64,000 nt of DNA, from positions 116,115,501 through 116,179,500 of the forward strand of contig CM059585.1 of NCBI GenBank assembly GCA_030407085.1, written 5' to 3'. Below are positions 57,266 through 64,000 of this stretch, piece by piece. Source of the DNA: Trichopria drosophilae. Its lineage: Eukaryota > Arthropoda > Insecta > Hymenoptera > Diapriidae. The notes beneath the pieces are model-generated. The model saw only the letters and a list, made by a program, of their open reading frames with translations. It was not told the DNA's origin and made no database searches. Made by a program: the position numbers and the translations under genes. Position 1 is the first letter of the stretch. The number at the start of each line of letters is the position of its first letter.

Positions 57266-58464
57266 TAATCTACTTAATTTGTTTTTTTTTTCTTCTCCGT
57301 TTTGGCCACATTTTGAAGTTTATCATTATATGTATACTCAAACGCAAATATAGCACACTCTTTTCATTTTTACCTATATCATTTCTAATATTGTATAGCA
57401 TCATACATCAGTTCTTAAAGACAGCTTAGAGACAAGTTTTTATCAAAATGTATTGTACTTCCTATATTACACGGCATTTGTGATTTGCTTCTCACTTTTA
57501 TTTCAATGTAGATTTACCCCAGTTTGCTTGCACAACATTGTTATTTTTAATTGTAAAGGCTAATATTTTCAGGATACTAATAATATATACAATATATGTA
57601 AATAATCTCTGTGATGTATTATGTGTAGTATTACATTATTTTGAATAGAAAATATAATTGATAAAAGAAGATTAGCGGTCTATTCATAATTGATCCTGAC
57701 ATACACTATGATATCATCTGCATTCTAAAATGTTTGCAGTGTAGGTATTAAACACTGTTATTGGAGATAGTAATCAGTATCAGCCATTTTAGAATATAAT
57801 ATAATAAGAAGTGATGTGGGATATTGGAAATGATATTTTGCAACGATAATATCAAATGAATGTTTTGTAGTCGGACCCTACGAGTATTCAAATACATTAC
57901 CCGAAGGGTCCAATAGCTTGATCACTGACGTATTAAATATCTGTGGTTGGCCCCTCATGCGTCTTGAACAGTCCACATAGACTGACAAAACCGATTAGAT
58001 CAGAAACTTTATTTAACTTTAACAAATCAAAGTTTAATTTTCCATTTCCTAGTGCAACATCATTCGGTAGTATTGTTATCTATTGTTGCAGAAGTTACGT
58101 CTTTAACAATTTTTCATGGCATTTCGGATTTTATATAGGCCTAGATTGGTTCGAAATGTTTACTATTCTTGAGAGACAACCGAATAAAATATGTAATATG
58201 TTAGTAAAATTTTACAAGTAATTTTTCATAGTGCTTCTGAAATATGAATAAATTAGTACACGCTATACGATTTATTTTGTAGTTTAATGTAAACGAAAAC
58301 AATATTAGCGATTATGAAAAACCGGCATCTTACCGTGCATAAATAAAACTGTGTTAAAAACTGCGTTTCTCATTACTAAATTATAGATGGCACTGAAATT
58401 CTGATATTATTTATTTTTGTTTCAATGTAAGTTTCAAATGAAAATAGTAAACAGTCAATTATAA
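57266..58464. other. AT-rich DNA, nothing identified
   Basis: The plus frame at 57943-58221 has no recognised domain. No clear repeat was seen. Confidence 0.35.
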
Positions 58465-58532
58465 TTCGATCTCGAAATTACTTTTGCGATCGGCAATCGA
58501 AATATCCTGGGTTCAAATCCCGTCGCATCGAA
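58465..58532 (+). pseudogene. tRNA-like remnant
   Basis: TTCGAT at the start can pair with ATCGAA at the end as an acceptor-like stem. A B-box-like GGTTCAAATCC (58510-58520) lies in a weak T arm, and CGA-TCGGCAA-TCG forms an anticodon-arm-like hairpin, with a T run after the 3' end. The D arm and A box are missing, position 33 is not T, and the T stem pairs poorly. It is therefore a decayed tRNA, a SINE head, or chance, not a working tRNA gene. Confidence 0.35.
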
Positions 58533-60485
58533 TTTTTCCACTTTAATGGTCCTTGTTGTCGAAAATCTAAAACAAAGCAACAGTTTCTATCTTCACCTTT
58601 ATTAAATTTATTATATTAATTAAAATTAGTATTATTATAATTTATTGACTATTATTATTATATTTCAGTCGAAAACTTAATACATGCACGTTATTTAAAA
58701 TCAAGTGTTTATGCACGGCCCAACTATGCCTTCATCACTTGCGAGTATAATATTGTATATCATAATAATACAAACATTTCAACGTAACGCTTAATACACC
58801 ACCTTGCGGAGAGACTTCGAAACATACTCTGTTGTTGTCTGATAGTTGAAAATGACCGAACATTCTGTGTATTATGAATTTGTCAAAAAACAATACTTTA
58901 TGATCACTTTTATTACAGTTGTAAATCACCATCGACCGACGTTTTTTAATTAATGTTTTCATGAAGATTGCTTTGTTACTACTTTCGTAACACGGTAAGT
59001 ATTTATTCGACACTACTTAAAGAATTCGTTATTTCGAAAATGACTAAGTTATGAAATAATAGAAAACGTTAGAAAATCAATTCTCAATTTGTACTGTTAT
59101 TCTTTGTTTTTCAGATAATTACGTTAGTAATATTATACGAGTCATGAAAGAAAGATTACTTTTTAGATCAATAAATCACTAGTAAAATCACTTTTCTTAA
59201 TAGTAAATTAAGTTTTTGTTTATTTATTTAGCGTGCTTAACTTTGCACAACTTCCATTAATGAAGGGACTCTATTATCCACTAGTGATATTAAACTTTTT
59301 TGTAACTTTTAAAAAAATCGTGTCTTACAAATAGCAATATCAAAAAACTATTGTTCAAATTTAATTTCAAACAATTCCTTTGAATTAAAAATAATGTATG
59401 AAACATAAAAACGGTTTATTGATTAACGATTTGGAATTTGAGTTCTCTTATTAAAACTGAAATCTTTCTGATAAAGTAGCGATGTATTATTAGTTCAAAA
59501 AACAAAAGAGAAAAGAAATCAATTCATCGTTAAAAAAGTTTAATTAAATTAACTTTTACTTTAATAATGTTATAACAGCATACGTCATAAATAGTAAGGA
59601 AATTTTAAAACGGTGAAAGTTGAATATAATTAATTAAAACTAATTTTATTCGAAGTAAATGAACGCTTCCGGTATATAATTTATAATTAAATATATTCCG
59701 CGAACATATTAAATATGTATGTGTAAATGAAATTATTCTTTACCCATAAACGAGCAATTAACGCAAACAATAATTTATGTTAACATATTTTAATATGTAA
59801 GAAACTTTTATTTTTTGCGTAGCAAATTTGTCACATTTACGTAGTAACTGTCATAAAATTATATTTTAGAAAATTACGTTCATCAATCTTTTAAGATTTG
59901 TGATTTAATTGTTATTATTATTTTTTAATAATTCAACGTTTTTTGTATTATTTTAAAATAGAATTTGAAAAAAAAATTATATTTTAGATACATACATTTA
60001 ATTAATAATTGCAAAAGATTAGGATATTCTCAGACTAAATATATCATAATTATTATATTCCTAAAGAAAAAATTAAAACTATATCAATCGATGGAATTGA
60101 AACAAAAATAATACATTGTCATTCATTGGAAATACTATTCATTAAAAAGAAAGAGTTGAAAAAATAAAACTATATAGAATGTTTTTAGTGTTTTACTAAA
60201 TTTTAGGAGTTAATTATTTAAATTATTTTTTAAACAGAGAAAATTATTAATTGAAAGAAATTAGACGTTCCATTTTTTACCCGAATAAATCTCCTACTTT
60301 CTCTACTATTGATGTGAAACAAAATTGTTAATATAAATAAAATTGAATTTCAATATTATTGTCTATATTGTTAAATAATCAAAGAAAATTATTCATTAAT
60401 TTTATTTATAAGATTATAATTAGTGATAGTTATATATAATGAGTTATATATGAATTAATGTCCCAGAATTGTCAGTTTTTATTAT
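58533..60485. other. Very AT-rich DNA, nothing identified
   Basis: No gene is recognised; the minus frame at 58735-59013 lacks a known domain. The stretch from 59500 is among the most AT-rich in the window. Confidence 0.35.
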
Positions 60486-60866
60486 ACACAGAAAAAAAAG
60501 TCTTAAAATTGTTACATCTCAAATTAAGCACTGTAAAAGGCTTAAATTTAGCCTAAAATTGTGCTAAATTTCTTAAATTAAATCAATATTTGCGTTCAAA
60601 ACCCTGTTTTTAGCTTCTTTTAAAAACTTACTTTTAGTCAATATTCAGGATCGAAATAAGAATTCTCTAACTTAGATGTGACAAGCTCAAAAAGTTTTTC
60701 TTTAAGCCTAAATCTCGACTAAAATTAAACTTTGCTGCCTGAAAGTAAGACTTTAAGCGCAAATATTGACTTAATTTAAGAAAATTAGTTCAATTTTAGA
60801 CTGAAATTAATCCCTTTACAGTGTTGAATTTGAGATGTAACAATTTTAAGACTTTTAATGTGTGCA
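60486..60866. mobile_element. MITE with ACACAGAAAA...GTCTTAAAATTGTTACATCTC arms
   Basis: The left arm has GTCTTAAAATTGTTACATCT, CAAATTAAGCACTGTAAA and AAATCAATATTTGCG. Read inward from 60866, the right arm gives the same blocks (GTCTTAAAATTGTTACATCT, CAAATTCAACACTGTAAA, AAGTCAATATTTGCG). Arms are about 120-140 bp within a 381-bp element, with no coding capacity. The outermost bases differ somewhat (ACACAG against GCACAC). Its A-run end resembles the 11586 fragment. Confidence 0.7.
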
Positions 60867-62464
60867 GAGTTCATCGTATTAAATTTAGGAAATTTACTTT
60901 CATGTATGTTTAAAAATATTAGTAATAAAAAGTTAATTTAATCGATTAATATTGTACTTACTAAACACAAAAGTCAAATAATTAAAACGAAGCTTATCGA
61001 TCTTTTTCTTTAATAATTCGTTTGTAATTTAATAAAGCAACCAAGAAAGTCAATAAAATTACTACAAAATAATGGTTTATTAAATAGATCTTATTTGTTG
61101 ATTACTTAAATGTTAGTATATAAATACTACATGAAAGTTATTGAATCTTCTAAATATCTATATACATCGTACACATTTTACTATCAGCATGAAAATTATA
61201 CTCGACAGCAAAAAATACGCCAAAGGCGAGAAAAATTAATTGTCACATCATTAATTTTATGGCACATTTTCTACTACGGCATTTTTAGCATTTCTAAAAG
61301 TGATACACTTAATAATATATTAAAAACGAAGAAAATACGTGCGATAGAACTGCGAGACACGTTCAGACTGAAAATGTGCGTATAAAATGCATCAAATGTT
61401 TAAACTACAAAAAAACACATTTTAAATCATTATAAATAAAAACTGCCATTTTTGCAAACGACCGTTATTGCTTTAATTGTACTCCTCGATCTGTCAAATT
61501 AGATAAGCTATTTTTAATTTACTTTTGTGTAACAAACCTGAAATACTGAAACACATAGTATATTGTAAACATAAAATATCTTCCAAACAATGGAGTCTTT
61601 TGCACTTTCCCAATAAAATTCAGTGTTCATCTAAGATTTATTCATATATCAACACTGTATGTAAGAAAAGCTTTCAGTTAGAAAATGTATTATCAGAATG
61701 CAATTTCCTATATACTTTAAAATTTTTATAGATAAGAAAAGTAAGAAAGAAAGAAATCATTTGTAAAATAATTAGATAAGAAACAAAGGCATGCAAATAT
61801 ACGTACATATTCAAATGTATGTAAATAAGGCTTACAAGACAAATAAAAGAAATCCTAAAACAGTCATTTATAAATGACCGTCTCACAGTGGATCGAAGCA
61901 CTAGGAAGCTCGGACATGGAATAAATGGCCAAAGTGTGGATATTTATATAAAAATATTAACACCTTAATTCATTATTAATTGTGATGATAATTACTTAAC
62001 CTAAAACCGGCGTTTAATAAAAAATCTTAAAACAAAAACTTCACATCACAGGATACATAAATAATGAGAATATAATTTTTGGTTTGTGAATTATTAAAAT
62101 TTAAAAAAATAAAAAACATGAAAGTTTAAACGTTGTTGTAAAAAATATTTCGCTATATCGTATAAATTTTATTCTTTTCGTATTTACTTTGAGAGATTTG
62201 CGAGGAATTATGCGAAATGTAACTGAAAATAATTTATTGTGAATTTTTACTTTTGAAAGTTTTTACTTTTTCAGACCTTTGAAAGTCTTTACATTATTTA
62301 CTATTAAGCTCTGTTAACTTAATTAATTAACTGTGATGTACAATATAAAAAAATGCTTAAAATAATAAAAATCGGGTCATTTTAACCCTAAAGTACTGTT
62401 AATTTGATTTACTATTTTTGTGATTGAAATAACTAGAAATTCTTAAGAAAACTTAAAAAAGTTG
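60867..62464. other. AT-rich DNA, nothing identified
   Basis: Frames at 61110-61385, 61525-61731 (plus) and 61674-61901 (minus) are Lys/Ile/Tyr/Leu-rich and typical of AT-rich sequence. No repeat was identified. Confidence 0.35.
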
Positions 62465-62950
62465 GTATCCTATAAGTAACAGTCGATTCCGATAGGATTT
62501 TTGCTCCAGAATACAAATACGGCCACCAAAATAGCCCATGGGCTCTACTTTTTCAGGTATTGAAGGTCAAAAGGGTAAATAATTCGGTTCTAGGCATTTT
62601 TGAGCATTTATTCATAGTCCAAATAAATTCTGTTGTCCTACCAGTAAGAGTTAGTTCTGCTAGGATTTTTTCTGAATAGAAAAATGACTTAAAAATATTG
62701 GACATATTTATTGCCGAAATTAAAGGTCAAAGGGGTAAAAAAACGTGTTTTAGGGCGCGATTTTTTTTACAATTTGGACCTTCATTTTGGTAAAAAACTA
62801 GGTTCACATGAATATTTTGTGGTACATATTTAGATTCTGCGGGAAACATCCCTATCAGAATTGATTCTTACTGGTGGGACAACCTCATTATTTAATCTGT
62901 GAATAAATGCTCAAAATGCCTGAAAGATTTTTTGCCCCTTTATTATGTAA
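62465..62950. repeat. Fold-back copy of the 'GGGGTAAAA' repeat family
   Basis: The right part (about 62765-62945) has GATTCTGCGGGAAACATCC, TTGATTCTTACTGGTGGGAC and CTGTGAATAAATGCTC in plus orientation, matching 37418-37600. The left part (about 62470-62760) carries two units inverted, for example GTCCTACCAGTAAGAGTTAG and GAAGGTCAAAAGGGTAAAT. The locus is therefore palindromic around about 62765. Confidence 0.6.
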
Positions 62951-63350
62951 GATTATTTTTCTAGAAAGTTTTTTTCACGTCAACAGAACTGATTTTTATA
63001 ATTTATTCGAAAAAAATTAATCGTAAATCTAGACTTAATTTAATTTTATGTAATATTATAATATCGATTGTAGCTGTATCCGTACTCCCGCTATGGAATC
63101 CGTAATACGTTAAAAAAAACGGTTTAAAAATGTAAAAAATCCTAATTTTAACGAGCAGCCTATTTTTCCGACTAACGGTCAAATTTACTTACAAACAGCG
63201 TACAATGACGGCTGCTCCTATGCATCACATGTGTGAATAAAAATTTGAGAAAGAATGGTAACAAAAATTCGACGTTTAATGTCGAAAAATCTAAAATGTT
63301 GATTTCTGGTCCATAGAAGCGTTATTTCGCCATTTTTAACGAATTTCTCT
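62951..63350. other. AT-rich DNA, nothing identified
   Basis: No gene or clear repeat was recognised here. Confidence 0.35.
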
Positions 63351-63354
63351 GTTG

Positions 63355-63520
63355 ATATTTTCAAACCGCCATTTTAAAGTTTTAACATTTGTGAGCCGAT
63401 TTAGAATCAGCGACTCTGAAGCCTTCCGAATATGCACGTTCATTTCATTAAACTTAGTCTTTACATTTCAATCGATCGTATTGAATCCGACATTTTGAAT
63501 TCTCAAAATCTGAGGTCAGG
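63355..63520 (-). repeat. Two adjacent units of the ~120-bp family
   Basis: AAACCGCCATTTTAAAG at 63364 and GAATCCGACATTTTGAATTC at 63484 are inverted cores of the family spaced about 120 bp, with a TTAGAATCAGCGACTC word between them. Confidence 0.45.
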
Positions 63521-63699
63521 TTTCATTAGGAACCTTGAAAGGAAGAAAAAGAATATTTAAATATAAAAGTATGCAAAATATACACCTTGTAATCATATTT
63601 TAAGTCCTGTTCTTCTTATCACTTGATCCGTTGATCATCGATGTGAAAACAATCGAACGGAAAAAATGAAATTTTATTAAAATTAAGTAATAAATCACA

Positions 63700-64000
63700 A
63701 TATTTTCATATATTTAGAGGCGGTTCCCTCTTGTATAACAAACCCTAAAAAATGTGAAGAAGAGACCAGTGCTTTGTGACGGCTCGCATCGGCCGTCAAA
63801 GTTCAAAGTCCGAGGGTGACTTGGAAGGGGCTTTCTCTGTCGCAACGTCCGATCCCTACACGGCCGCTGATTGCTTCTCTCGCGACCCTGCCTTAAAATT
63901 GACGTCATATTCGTTATATCCTTTCGACCCTTATTCAGCTTCATCCTCTCCCGGAGCTCGTCTCCCGGCGCGACGGGTTCGCGATGTTACACACACGCAC
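63700..64000. other. GC-rich block at the window edge
   Basis: Composition becomes CpG-rich from about 63760 to the end. The minus frame at 63714-63944 is Arg-rich without a recognised domain. The feature, if any, may continue past the window. Confidence 0.25.

Noticed and set aside
58465..58532. Functional tRNA gene
   Set aside because: A B-box and an acceptor-like stem are visible, but there is no D arm or A box, the anticodon loop lacks T33 and the T stem pairs poorly.

Overview
The window looks like nuclear, non-coding DNA from an insect, most likely a hymenopteran (ant, bee or wasp). That guess rests on the very AT-rich background broken by short CpG-rich islands, the low density of coding signal, and a crowd of small inverted-repeat elements. 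Order-level placement is an inference. There are no operons, rRNA genes, CRISPR arrays or complete host genes. The stretch reads as a long intron or intergenic region full of decayed mobile DNA.

The clearest coding feature is a 5'-truncated Penelope-like retrotransposon (17537-18559, plus). Its frame is open from just before the RT YVDD motif through a C-terminal GIY-YIG endonuclease. About 370 bp downstream lies a hammerhead-ribozyme-like motif (18925-18985). The best host-gene trace is an 80-bp candidate exon at 46365-46444 (plus) with a pyrimidine-rich acceptor and a GTAAAG donor. A splice donor in a GC-rich island at 28100 and an unrecognised minus-strand reading frame at 4704-5060 are weaker.

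Layout. 1-10 kb: a SINE fragment, scattered ~120-bp-family repeats, GC islands and one POU-type octamer. 9.8-16.1 kb: MITE-like elements (9837-10019; a TTAA-flanked one at 10147-10386; 15702-16090), a tandem array of the ~120-bp family (11985-12610) and a larger inverted/direct repeat complex (13340-14400). 17.5-19 kb: the Penelope-like element. 20-27 kb: inverted-repeat elements, a 151-bp tandem pair, a 44-bp GTGTGGC minisatellite, a compact hairpin (25736-25903) and a MITE (26241-26511). 27-38 kb: moderately repetitive GC-rich families, a second SINE copy with its tRNA-like head (32129-32315), a 'GGGGTAAAA' repeat and a LINE 3' end (38185-38380, minus). 40-46 kb: CpG-rich islands and a five-unit tandem array (43740-44910). 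53-57 kb: a 260-bp duplication, a near-perfect 628-bp fold-back (54288-54915) and a 23-bp TTTGGTT minisatellite. 57-64 kb: very AT-rich DNA with a MITE (60486-60866) and a fold-back copy of the 'GGGGTAAAA' family (62465-62950).

No set of genes here works together. The shared theme is that several unrelated repeat families each carry an AAAATGGCGG-type word, close to the YY1/Pleiohomeotic binding motif. That makes repeats a possible source of regulatory sites in this locus.
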